A program made the translations under genes and the position numbers. A stretch of DNA of 28,175 bases from NCBI GenBank assembly GCA_934615635.1, contig CAKTTT010000005.1, forward strand, positions 1 to 28,175, in the 5' to 3' direction. This DNA is from an uncultured Eubacteriales bacterium. Its GTDB lineage: Bacteria; Bacillota; Clostridia; Oscillospirales; Acutalibacteraceae. This document shows positions 8,763-15,178 of this stretch, in pieces (position 1 is the first letter of the stretch; each line of letters begins with the position of its first letter). The notes beneath the pieces were generated by a model that saw only the letters and a list, made by a program, of their open reading frames with translations, was not told the origin of the DNA and made no database searches.

Positions 8763-9647
8763 ATGGGAGAAAACGGAACCTTCCGCACCAGTTTCAGCGG
8801 CTTTCATAAGGGGGATGTCCTGAATTACATCGATTCCCTGCAGGCCCGTCAGGCGGAGGAAACAGCTTCTTTACGGGAGGCAGTCCGTCGGGCGGAGGAA
8901 CGGGCCGGGGAAGCGGAGGAAAAGCTGGCGCAGGCCCTTCGTCAGGAGGAGGAGAATCATACCGCCCTTCAGGCGCTGGAAGAGGAGAATGCCCGGCTGA
9001 AACAGCAGGCGGAGGAGCGGAGCAGCGAGGAGCAGTCTCTGCGGCTCCGGGCGGCGGCCGCCGAGGATTATCAGCGGGAGATGAGGCGTCTCTCCCAGCG
9101 GCTCAAGGAGCAGGAGCAGCGGCGCGAAGAGGAATTGCAGAGCCGCCTGGCCGCTTGCAGGGAAGAGGAGTCCGGTAAGCGCAGAGAGACCCAGGCCCGC
9201 TGCGATCAGCTTCAGAAGGAGCTGGAGGAGCTGAAGCAGGCCACCGCCGCCAGCCGCGGCGGACGGGAAAGGCTGGAGGCGGCGCTCAAAGCCAGCGAGG
9301 ACCGGTGCGACCAGCTTCGGGCCGCCCTGGCGAGGTATGAGGAATTAGTGGGCGACGTGGGCGGTTTTATCATGGAGATCCGCGCCATGGGTCAGCATTT
9401 CCTGGAAACCACTTATAAGCGAAGCGAGCAGGGGCTGGAGGCGCTGGACGATGCGGTTTCCGCCTTGGAACGGCAGTTGGCGGACAACCGTGGGGAGGTG
9501 GAGCAGGCCCGGCAGGATCTGCTGGACAGCAGCACCGCCGCGGGTCTGAAGCTGGAAGAGCTGATACAGGAGCTGGAGGAGTCGGCGGCGAAGGCGCCGG
9601 CCGCCGCCGCGCAGGTGCGCGCCTCGGAAACCGCCTTTTTTCGTTGA
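8763..9647 (+). CDS. DivIVA-like coiled-coil protein
   Basis: A 294-residue cytoplasmic protein. Residues 6-26 (TFRTSFSGFHKGDVLNYIDS) resemble the membrane-curvature-binding N-terminal segment of DivIVA/GpsB proteins, where F-x-x-x-F-x-G-Y/F-x-x-x-E/D-V is typical. Residues from about 28 to 190 are almost uninterrupted Glu/Arg/Gln/Ala/Leu heptads, a long coiled coil. A second helical block follows, from about 195 to 280 (VGGFIMEIRAMGQHFLETTYKRSEQGLEALDDAVSALERQL). DivIVA family members mark cell poles and septa and organise cell-wall synthesis. A scaffold role near division or envelope genes is plausible, and uppP lies downstream on the same strand. The precise subfamily cannot be fixed by eye, because low-complexity coiled coils score misleadingly. 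Confidence 0.7.
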   Translation: MGENGTFRTSFSGFHKGDVLNYIDSLQARQAEETASLREAVRRAEERAGEAEEKLAQALRQEEENHTALQALEEENARLKQQAEERSSEEQSLRLRAAAAEDYQREMRRLSQRLKEQEQRREEELQSRLAACREEESGKRRETQARCDQLQKELEELKQATAASRGGRERLEAALKASEDRCDQLRAALARYEELVGDVGGFIMEIRAMGQHFLETTYKRSEQGLEALDDAVSALERQLADNRGEVEQARQDLLDSSTAAGLKLEELIQELEESAAKAPAAAAQVRASETAFFR

Positions 9648-9815
9648 GCCGCCTTCCGGCGGCGAATCGGACACGGACGGCGGGAAAAATAGCGGGCGGA
9701 AAACGCCGCCTCCTTCTCCCCGCAAGGGGAGCCGCTGGCTCGAGCTACTGCAAAAGATCCTTTCCAGCCTGTCATGAATCCTGAAAAACCGGTATATACT
9801 ATAGGGGATGATGTT

Positions 9816-10349
9816 ATGAATACCTATGCGCTGCATACCGACGGCCTGCGGGCCGCCGCGTCAAGGCTCCGCGCGGGAGACAAGGTGCTGCTGTCGGGGA
9901 CGGTGTATACCTCCCGGGATGCCGCCCACAAGCGGCTGTTCGCCCTGATGGACGAGGGAAAGCCGCTCCCCTTTCCGCTGAAGGATGCGGTGATCTATTA
10001 TTCCGGGGCCACCCCGGCTCCGGAGGGATTGCCCATCGGCGCCTGCGGCCCCACCACCTCCGGGAGGATGGATATTTACACGCCGCGCTTGCATGACGGC
10101 GGTTTATGTGCTACTATAGGCAAAGGCGAACGCTCGCCGGAGGTCGTGGAAGCGATCCGGCGGTGCGGCGGCGTTTATCTTTGCGCCCTGGGGGGCGCGG
10201 GGGCGCTGGCGGCAAAGAGCGTGGTATCCTGCACAGTCATTGCGTTTGAGGATCTGGGCTGCGAGGCGGTGAAAAGGATGGAGATCCGGGATTTCCCGCT
10301 GATCGTGGGTGTCGATTGTCACGGCGGAAACCTGTTTGCAGGCGGCTGA
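9816..10349 (+). CDS. Fumarate hydratase/tartrate dehydratase beta-type subunit
   Basis: A 177-residue protein equivalent to the C-terminal (beta) domain of iron-sulfur class I fumarases and L(+)-tartrate dehydratases. Family blocks seen are LRAGDKVLLSGTVYTSRDAAHKRL near the N-terminus, VIYYSGATPAP, and ACGPTTSGRMDIY (76-88), then LCALGGAGALAAKSV and a Val-Asp-rich end. ATG at 9816 has AGGGGA 7 bases upstream; an ATG 14 codons earlier would add a tail lacking family resemblance. These enzymes need an alpha subunit with three cysteines holding a 4Fe-4S cluster. No alpha gene is beside it, which is unusual because alpha and beta are normally adjacent. Substrate (fumarate, tartrate or other hydroxyacid) cannot be decided. 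Confidence 0.88.
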   Translation: MNTYALHTDGLRAAASRLRAGDKVLLSGTVYTSRDAAHKRLFALMDEGKPLPFPLKDAVIYYSGATPAPEGLPIGACGPTTSGRMDIYTPRLHDGGLCATIGKGERSPEVVEAIRRCGGVYLCALGGAGALAAKSVVSCTVIAFEDLGCEAVKRMEIRDFPLIVGVDCHGGNLFAGG

Positions 10350-10383
10350 TTCGCCGGATACTATAACAAAGGAGTGCTTCTCA

Positions 10384-10605
10384 TTGGCGGAACTGAAGTT
10401 TGAAATTGTGAAAGAGTGCGGCGTGCTCTCTCAATCTCCCTCCGGCTGGACCAAAGAGCTCAATCTGGTGAGCTGGAACGACCGGGAGCCTAAATACGAT
10501 ATCCGGGAGTGGGCGCCGGAACACACCAAGATGGGAAAGGGCGTCACCATGTCCGCCGACGAGATCATCCTGCTGCGCGACCTCCTCAACGAGATCGATC
10601 TGTAA
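10384..10605 (+). CDS. YdbC family PC4-type ssDNA-binding protein
   Basis: A 73-residue protein starting at TTG 10384, with AAAGGAG 8 bases upstream; the longer frame from 10309 would overlap the fumarase gene and lacks a site. The sequence AELKFEIVKECGVLS, GWTKELNLVSWND, PKYDIREWAPEHTKMGKGVT and LRDLLNEIDL closely follows the Firmicutes YdbC family, homologous to the eukaryotic transcription coactivator PC4. Members form dimers that bind single-stranded DNA through a beta-sheet surface. The WAPEHTKMGKG block is the family hallmark. The gene lies 34 bases after the fumarase-type gene and is followed immediately by a terminator. Confidence 0.9.
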   Translation: MAELKFEIVKECGVLSQSPSGWTKELNLVSWNDREPKYDIREWAPEHTKMGKGVTMSADEIILLRDLLNEIDL

Positions 10606-10610
10606 ATATC

Positions 10611-10641
10611 AGGCGCCGTCCTTGTGCGGCGCTCCTTTTTT
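10611..10641 (+). terminator. Terminator between ydbC-like gene and uppP
   Basis: GGCGCCG (10612-10618) pairs with CGGCGCT (10627-10633), allowing one G-T pair, followed by CC and seven T. The T run ends just before the GGAGGG ribosome-binding site of uppP at 10644-10649. Confidence 0.75.
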
Positions 10642-10653
10642 ATGGAGGGTGCC

Positions 10654-11502
10654 ATGAATTTTCTGGAAATTCTCAAGTCCGTGCTGCAGGGAATCGTGCA
10701 GGGGATCACCGAATGGCTGCCGATCAGCAGCACGGGGCATATGCTGCTGCTGGACGAGTTCCTGCATATGACGGTGTCCGGCGATCCGCTGCGCAATAAG
10801 GCGTTTTTTGATCTGTTCAAAGTGGTTATTCAGTTCGGTTCCATATTGGCCGTGGTGGTGCTGTATTTCCACAAGCTGAATCCCTTCTCGCGAAAAAAAT
10901 CGCCGTTGGAACGGAAGGATACCTGGTCGCTGTGGGGAAAGGTGCTCATTGCGAGCATTCCGGCGGGCGTGGTAGGGATTCTGTTCGACGACCTCATTGA
11001 CGGCGTGCTGTCCTCTCCCTATGTGATCGCCGCCACCCTGATCGTTTACGGCGTGCTGTTCATTGTGTTGGAGAGCCTCCACCGCAAGCCGAGAATCAAC
11101 AGCTTCGGCGAGCTGAATCTTCCCACGGTGGTGCTGATCGGTGTCTGCCAGATGCTGGCGCTGATTCCCGGCACCTCCCGTTCCGGCGCCACCATCCTAG
11201 GCGCCGTGGCGCTGGGCTGTTCCCGTTATGTGGCGGCGGAATTTTCCTTCTTTATGGCGATTCCCGCTATGGTGGGAGGGAGCGCCATCAAGATGCTCGG
11301 ATTTGTTAAAGAGCAGGGGCTTGGCTTCACCGGGCTGGAATTGGCGGTGCTCCTCACCGGCATGATTGTCGCCTTCCTGGTGTCCCTGCTGGTGATCAAG
11401 TTCCTGATGAGCTTCATCAAGAAGCACGATTTCAAGCCCTTCGGTTATTACCGGATCGCCCTGGGTCTGCTGGTGATTGCTTATTTCGCTATCTTCGCTT
11501 AA
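10654..11502 (+). CDS. uppP: Undecaprenyl-diphosphatase UppP (BacA)
   Basis: A 282-residue polytopic membrane enzyme that removes a phosphate from undecaprenyl diphosphate, regenerating the lipid carrier for peptidoglycan and other wall polymers; overproduction gives bacitracin resistance. Both family signatures are present: QGITEWLPISSTGH (16-29, with the catalytic Glu at 20) and PGTSRSGATI (172-181, with Arg176). About eight hydrophobic segments are visible. ATG at 10654 follows GGAGGG; the frame extends upstream to 10624, but that part lies within the terminator. The length agrees with the family. Expression must come from read-through of the terminator just upstream or from a promoter within the ydbC-like gene. 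Confidence 0.97.
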   Translation: MNFLEILKSVLQGIVQGITEWLPISSTGHMLLLDEFLHMTVSGDPLRNKAFFDLFKVVIQFGSILAVVVLYFHKLNPFSRKKSPLERKDTWSLWGKVLIASIPAGVVGILFDDLIDGVLSSPYVIAATLIVYGVLFIVLESLHRKPRINSFGELNLPTVVLIGVCQMLALIPGTSRSGATILGAVALGCSRYVAAEFSFFMAIPAMVGGSAIKMLGFVKEQGLGFTGLELAVLLTGMIVAFLVSLLVIKFLMSFIKKHDFKPFGYYRIALGLLVIAYFAIFA

Positions 11503-11542
11503 AAACACCCGCCGCATGGTTCTCCATGCGGCGGGTGTTTTA
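11502..11542 (+). terminator. Strong terminator after uppP
   Basis: An 18-bp perfect stem (11502-11519 with 11524-11541) with a TTCT loop and flanking A and T runs. It starts at the last base of the uppP stop codon and is likely to work in both directions. Confidence 0.95.
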
Positions 11543-11845
11543 TTGATTTCGATGAGGCAGGATAAATCCCTTAGTTAAACTGAAGAGGGGAATGATGTTA
11601 GAACCTCCACCGACTCTGCCGGTGGAGGTTCTTCGTCGGCTTCCGGGCAGAGGAGGGCAATGTATTTCTAACAGTTTTCCAATAGTCTCGATCGGCGGCT
11701 GAAAAAAGCATATGCTGACCACACGCTGACAGGCGATGAGACAGGAGCGGCAAGGGAGTTAGCCGGAGAGGCTTTCCAGTCCCGGTCTCCTATAAGGCTC
11801 ATTGAGCCGTCGCCTGTTTTGCAATCAAGGCCGGATCATTTGGAC
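11543..11845. other. Intergenic region with hairpins, no gene seen
   Basis: No convincing reading frame lies in this stretch. GAACCTCCACC (11601-11611) pairs perfectly with 11621-11631 around a 9-base loop, a palindrome of the kind found at IS200/IS605 ends or as transcript hairpins, but lacking a T tract. A longer-range pair, ACAGGCGA (11729-11736) with TCGCCTGT (11810-11817), encloses further GC-rich pairing and ends in TTTTGC, which could be a weak plus-strand terminator or structured RNA. Nothing can be named. Confidence 0.45.
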
Positions 11846-11898
11846 TTGACATCATGATCTTACAAGTGTAAGATAATATAAAAACTTACATTTGTAAG
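11846..11898 (+). promoter_or_regulatory. BlaI-type promoter with two operators
   Basis: TTGACA at 11846-11851 is a perfect -35; TAAGAT at 11869-11874 is the best -10 at 17-base spacing (GATAAT at 11872 is an alternative). Two dyads, CTTACAAGTGTAAG (11859-11872) and CTTACATTTGTAAG (11885-11898), both contain TACA-N2-TGTA, the BlaI/MecI core. Their centres are 26 bases apart, so one lies between the promoter boxes and the other near the start site. The repressor encoded immediately downstream very probably binds both, giving autorepression of the operon. Confidence 0.88.
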
Positions 11899-11915
11899 AA
11901 AAGGAGGAGCTGCGG

Positions 11916-12305
11916 ATGCGCACACTGCCCCACATATCCGATGCGGAGCTGGAGCTGATGCTGCTGTTGTGGAAAAATCGAGATAGCGATGGTTACCGGC
12001 CCGTCAGCACCACGGAAATAATGGAACGGCTGGGAAACGGCTGGTCGGTGTCCACCGTTTTCACGCTGCTTTCCCGCCTGGTGAAGAAGGGGGCGGCCGC
12101 CTGCCGCAAGGAGGGCCGTGTGAATTGGTACACCGCGCTGATCCGGGAGGAGGATTATCGGGAGCGGGAAACCCGGCGACTGCTGGAGCGGTTGTATGCG
12201 GGTTCTCTCAAGGAAATGGTGGCTTCCCTTTGCGACGAGGAGGTTACACCGGGAGAGCTGGAGGAGCTGGCCGCTCTTCTGGAGGAAAAAAGGAGGCGGC
12301 TATGA
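11916..12305 (+). CDS. BlaI/MecI/CopY family repressor
   Basis: A 129-residue dimeric winged-helix repressor. The N-terminal part reads LPHISDAELELMLLLWKN, then VSTTEIMERLGNGWSVSTVFTLLSRLVKKGAAACRKEGRVNWYTALI, the recognisable BlaI DNA-binding fold with its recognition helix at about 45-58 and wing at about 65-75. The C-terminal helices (about 80-125) are the dimerisation part that is cleaved in BlaI. AAGGAGGAG lies 7 bases before ATG 11916. Its own promoter carries two TACA-N2-TGTA sites. The stop overlaps the start of the M56 protease gene (ATGA), the classic blaI-blaR1 arrangement. Expected role: repress the operon until the membrane protease inactivates it. Confidence 0.94.
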   Translation: MRTLPHISDAELELMLLLWKNRDSDGYRPVSTTEIMERLGNGWSVSTVFTLLSRLVKKGAAACRKEGRVNWYTALIREEDYRERETRRLLERLYAGSLKEMVASLCDEEVTPGELEELAALLEEKRRRL

Positions 12306-13708
12306 GCATCGGGGTCATAAACAGCTTCATGACCACGCTGTTGGTATCTCTGCTGGCAGCGGGAATGCTGCTGGCGGCGCCGGTGATCGGCCGTCGTGTC
12401 AGAGCATCTACCCGCTGCGTGGTATGGGGCCTTTTTCTGTTGCGGCTGCTGCTGCCCTTTTCCTTTTATTCGCCGCTGCGGCTTTCGGTGCCGGTGCAGA
12501 TGGCCGCCGTATCGATTCCCGGAGCCGGTGACAGCGAGGTTACGGCAGGGGATGGGGAGGAGAGCCGCCCCGATATAACGGAACCGGGATGGGCATCCGC
12601 TTTCCCCTGGGCGGCCATCGTGTGGGGAGGAGGGGCGATTCTCTTTTGTACCTGGCATATCGGCGTTATGCGGAACTTCCGCCGGCGGGCGGAGCGGATG
12701 AGCCGGCCCTTGAAAGAGGAGGGGCTGGCGCCGGGCGGCATGAGGATCGTCGTCACCGGCGCTGTGTCCTCTCCGGTCCTCACAGGTTGGAGAAAGCCTT
12801 GCCTTTACCTGCCGGTACGGCGCTATAAAGCCGAGGAGCTGTCGCTGATTTATCTCCATGAGGAACAGCACCGCCGGCAGGGGGATATCCCGGTCAAATA
12901 CCTGCTGCTTTTCGTCAGGGGACTGCTGTGGTTTAATCCGGTTGCGCATTGGCTGGCGGCGCGTCTCCGGCGGGACATGGAGCTGCGCTGTGACGAAACC
13001 GTTCTTGGCAAAATGGAAGCCGCGCAGCGGCTGGCCTACGGGGAACTCCTGTTGCGTATGGCGGGAGAGGGAGGCCGTGTGCCGCTTTCCGCCGCCGGTT
13101 TTTTGGAGAAGCGATCTCTTGTGAGGGAACGGATAGAAACCGTCCTGCGGGAAGGAAGGAAAAGGCGCGGTCTTTGGCTGGTGCTGCCGGTTATGGCGCT
13201 ATTGATCGGAGTTTCTCTGGTGACGGTGGTTCCCGACGCTGCGGCGGCGCCGCTTCCGCCGGCGGGCGAAGAATCCGATAGCGGCGCAGCCGCCGTACAG
13301 CCGGGCGGAGGAGAAGGGTCCTGGGTCTGGCCGGTTCCAGGATGCGCTTTTATTTCCAGCGGCTACGGCTATCGCTGGGGAAGACTGCACCCAGGAATCG
13401 ATATCGTCGGCGGTCCCTCATCGGTCGGGAATCAGCCGGTGGCGGCCGCCGCTGCGGGACGGGTGCTGGAGACGGGATATTCCGAAACGGAAGGCAATAT
13501 CGTGTGGTTGGATCACGGCAACGGCTGGCGCACCTATTACGCCCATCTAAGCGTCATTGAAACCTCTCCCGGCGGTCTGGTCCGGCAGGGAGAGATCATC
13601 GGCAGGGTGGGGGACAGCGGGCAGGTGACCGGTCCCCATCTGCATTTCGGGTTGTATCATAACGGAACAGCGTGCGACCCGCTGGCTTATCTGGAAAAGG
13701 GAGGATAA
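12302..13708 (+). CDS. M56 (BlaR1-type) protease fused to an M23 peptidase domain
   Basis: A 468-residue membrane protein starting at ATG 12302, which overlaps the repressor stop. Hydrophobic segments lie at about 8-30, 37-57, 100-120 and 283-304. The cytoplasmic zinc protease site HEEQH (186-190) is followed by NPVAHWLAARLRRDMELRCDETVL, the conserved M56 block. After the last membrane segment and a Gly/Ala/Pro linker, residues about 340-465 form an M23 (LytM-type) peptidoglycan peptidase with HPGID (H363, D367) and GPHLHF (H446, H448): all zinc ligands are present. BlaR1 and MecR1 have a penicillin-binding domain at this position. Inference: the outer M23 domain cuts or senses peptidoglycan and signals to the protease, which relieves BlaI repression. 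M23/M56 fusions occur in Firmicutes annotations, but I know of no characterised signalling mechanism. Confidence 0.92.
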   Translation: MSIGVINSFMTTLLVSLLAAGMLLAAPVIGRRVRASTRCVVWGLFLLRLLLPFSFYSPLRLSVPVQMAAVSIPGAGDSEVTAGDGEESRPDITEPGWASAFPWAAIVWGGGAILFCTWHIGVMRNFRRRAERMSRPLKEEGLAPGGMRIVVTGAVSSPVLTGWRKPCLYLPVRRYKAEELSLIYLHEEQHRRQGDIPVKYLLLFVRGLLWFNPVAHWLAARLRRDMELRCDETVLGKMEAAQRLAYGELLLRMAGEGGRVPLSAAGFLEKRSLVRERIETVLREGRKRRGLWLVLPVMALLIGVSLVTVVPDAAAAPLPPAGEESDSGAAAVQPGGGEGSWVWPVPGCAFISSGYGYRWGRLHPGIDIVGGPSSVGNQPVAAAAAGRVLETGYSETEGNIVWLDHGNGWRTYYAHLSVIETSPGGLVRQGEIIGRVGDSGQVTGPHLHFGLYHNGTACDPLAYLEKGG

Positions 13709-13711
13709 CAC

Positions 13712-14941
13712 ATGAAGAGAATACGAAAAGGCGCGGCGCTGCTGTTGGCGGTGTTGCTGGCCGGCGGCTGGCCGGCCGCTCCTGTTCGGGCGGAAAGCGA
13801 AAGTCAACTGCGGGATGCGCTTTCGGCGCTGGAAAAGCAGGAGAAGGAGCTGAAAGCGAAAGCGGCGGAGTCGAAGAAGGATCTGGCGAACCAGCAGCAG
13901 CATCTGGACGATCTCAACGCGCAAATCGACAACATAGCCCGGCAGGCGGATCTTTTGGGCGGAGAAGTGGATCGGCTGGAGACCGAGATCGGCGAAAAGG
14001 ACCGGCTGATCGCGGAAAAGGCCCAGGCGGCGCAGATACTGGAGGAGGATATCGATGAAATCCGGCAAAAACTGGGTGTCAAGCTCCAAAGGATATCCCA
14101 AACCGGCGGTTTCACCGACCTGCAACTGCTGTTCAACGCCGAGGATTACGCCGATTATCTGTTGAAAAGCCAATGCGTAAAGCGCATCACCGAAAAGGAC
14201 CAGACGGATATGGCCGCGCTGGAGAGGGATATTCTGACCCTGGAGGATGAAAGAGAGGAGTTGGCCCTGGCGCGCTCCGCCGTGGCGGCCCAAAAAGAGA
14301 CAGCCGAGGGGCTGAGGCGGGAGGCGGATGGAAAAATCCGGGAGATGGAATCCGTCTACGGCGAGGTGCGGGCCGTTGTTCAAAAGCTGGAGAAGGATCA
14401 GAAGAAGCTGGAGCAGAGCCTGAAAGAAAACCAGAAGATGCAGCAGGAGATGGACAGGAAGATCGCCGAGCTCAACAAAAAGCCCAGCGAGGTGGGCGGC
14501 TACAAGGGCGGCACTATGTTCTGGCCGGTTCCCACCGTCCATACCCTCAGCGATTCCTTCGGGGTGCTGCGCAACGGCAAGCCCCACAAGGGCATCGATA
14601 TCGCCAATCATCCCACCATCCCGATTTATGGGCAGAAGATCGTCGCGGCGGCGGATGGCAAGGTGCTGACGGCGTTTACCGCCAACACCGACGGCGGCGG
14701 CTACGGTTATCATGTGATCATCGATCACGGCTATGACGCCAAAGGACGGCGGATCACCACCTTGTACGCCCATATGTCGGCGGTCAGCGTGAAAACCGGG
14801 CAGACGGTCAAGGGAGGCGAGACGGTGCTGGGCAAGGCGGGAAGGACCGGACGGGTGAGCGGCCCTCACCTGCATTTTGAGGTCCGCGTCAACAACCTAT
14901 GCGTGGACCCCTTCGGAAACGGCTATCTGAAACGGCCATGA
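13712..14941 (+). CDS. Secreted coiled-coil M23 peptidase (EnvC/NlpD-like)
   Basis: A 409-residue exported protein. The signal peptide is residues 1 to about 29 (KRIRKG, hydrophobic LLLAVLLAGGWPAA, then VRAES). Residues about 32-265 form two long coiled-coil blocks interrupted near 130-150 (SQTGGFTDLQLLFNAEDYADYLLKS), the architecture of EnvC-type and clostridial murein hydrolases. Residues about 275-405 are the M23 domain with HKGID (H292, D296), YAHM and GPHLHFEV (H386, H388); the zinc ligands are complete, so it is probably an active endopeptidase rather than a degenerate activator. It starts 3 bases after the fusion protease gene, with GGGAGG as ribosome-binding site, so it belongs to the BlaI-controlled operon and may be the effector of that circuit. 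Confidence 0.93.
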   Translation: MKRIRKGAALLLAVLLAGGWPAAPVRAESESQLRDALSALEKQEKELKAKAAESKKDLANQQQHLDDLNAQIDNIARQADLLGGEVDRLETEIGEKDRLIAEKAQAAQILEEDIDEIRQKLGVKLQRISQTGGFTDLQLLFNAEDYADYLLKSQCVKRITEKDQTDMAALERDILTLEDEREELALARSAVAAQKETAEGLRREADGKIREMESVYGEVRAVVQKLEKDQKKLEQSLKENQKMQQEMDRKIAELNKKPSEVGGYKGGTMFWPVPTVHTLSDSFGVLRNGKPHKGIDIANHPTIPIYGQKIVAAADGKVLTAFTANTDGGGYGYHVIIDHGYDAKGRRITTLYAHMSAVSVKTGQTVKGGETVLGKAGRTGRVSGPHLHFEVRVNNLCVDPFGNGYLKRP

Positions 14942-14974
14942 CCATGGCGAACGCTGAAAAAAGAGAAGCCTAGG

Positions 14975-15016
14975 AAAAAGGCTATGAATCACTAATTTCA
15001 GGTACGGCCTTTTTGC
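14975..15016 (+). terminator. Terminator of the blaI-M56/M23-M23 operon
   Basis: AAAAAGGC (from 14976) pairs with GCCTTTTT (ending at 15014) around a loop that itself contains TGAA/TTCA. It lies 35 bases after the M23 gene stop and ends in five T. Confidence 0.65.
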
Positions 15017-15049
15017 GGCTATCCAACGCCGACTGGTCGGATCGCGTCT

Positions 15050-15098
15050 TAAAGAATAAAACCTCCCGCTCTCCCGGCCGAACGGGAGAGCGGGAGGT
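15050..15098 (-). terminator. Terminator of the ydbS-ydbT pair
   Basis: A perfect 16-bp stem, 15061-15076 with 15083-15098, with a six-base loop. On the minus strand it is followed by TTTTATTCTTT, so it ends transcripts from the PH-domain operon 80 bases after the stop at 15179. Confidence 0.88.
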
Positions 15099-15178
15099 CT
15101 TGCCTGAGCGCGGAAAGGCCGGCGCCGCCAATGAGGGATTCTGCGGGCGTCGGCGTGGGGAAAAGGAAGGCGTCCGGC

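Noticed and set aside
12302..13708. A beta-lactam resistance locus
   Set aside because: The sensor position is occupied by an M23 domain with no SxxK/SxN/KTG motifs, and no beta-lactamase or PBP gene is present.
13547..14875. A 442-residue minus-strand frame
   Set aside because: It is antisense to the M23 coiled-coil gene and shows Leu/Gln-rich low complexity typical of a reversed coiled-coil sequence.
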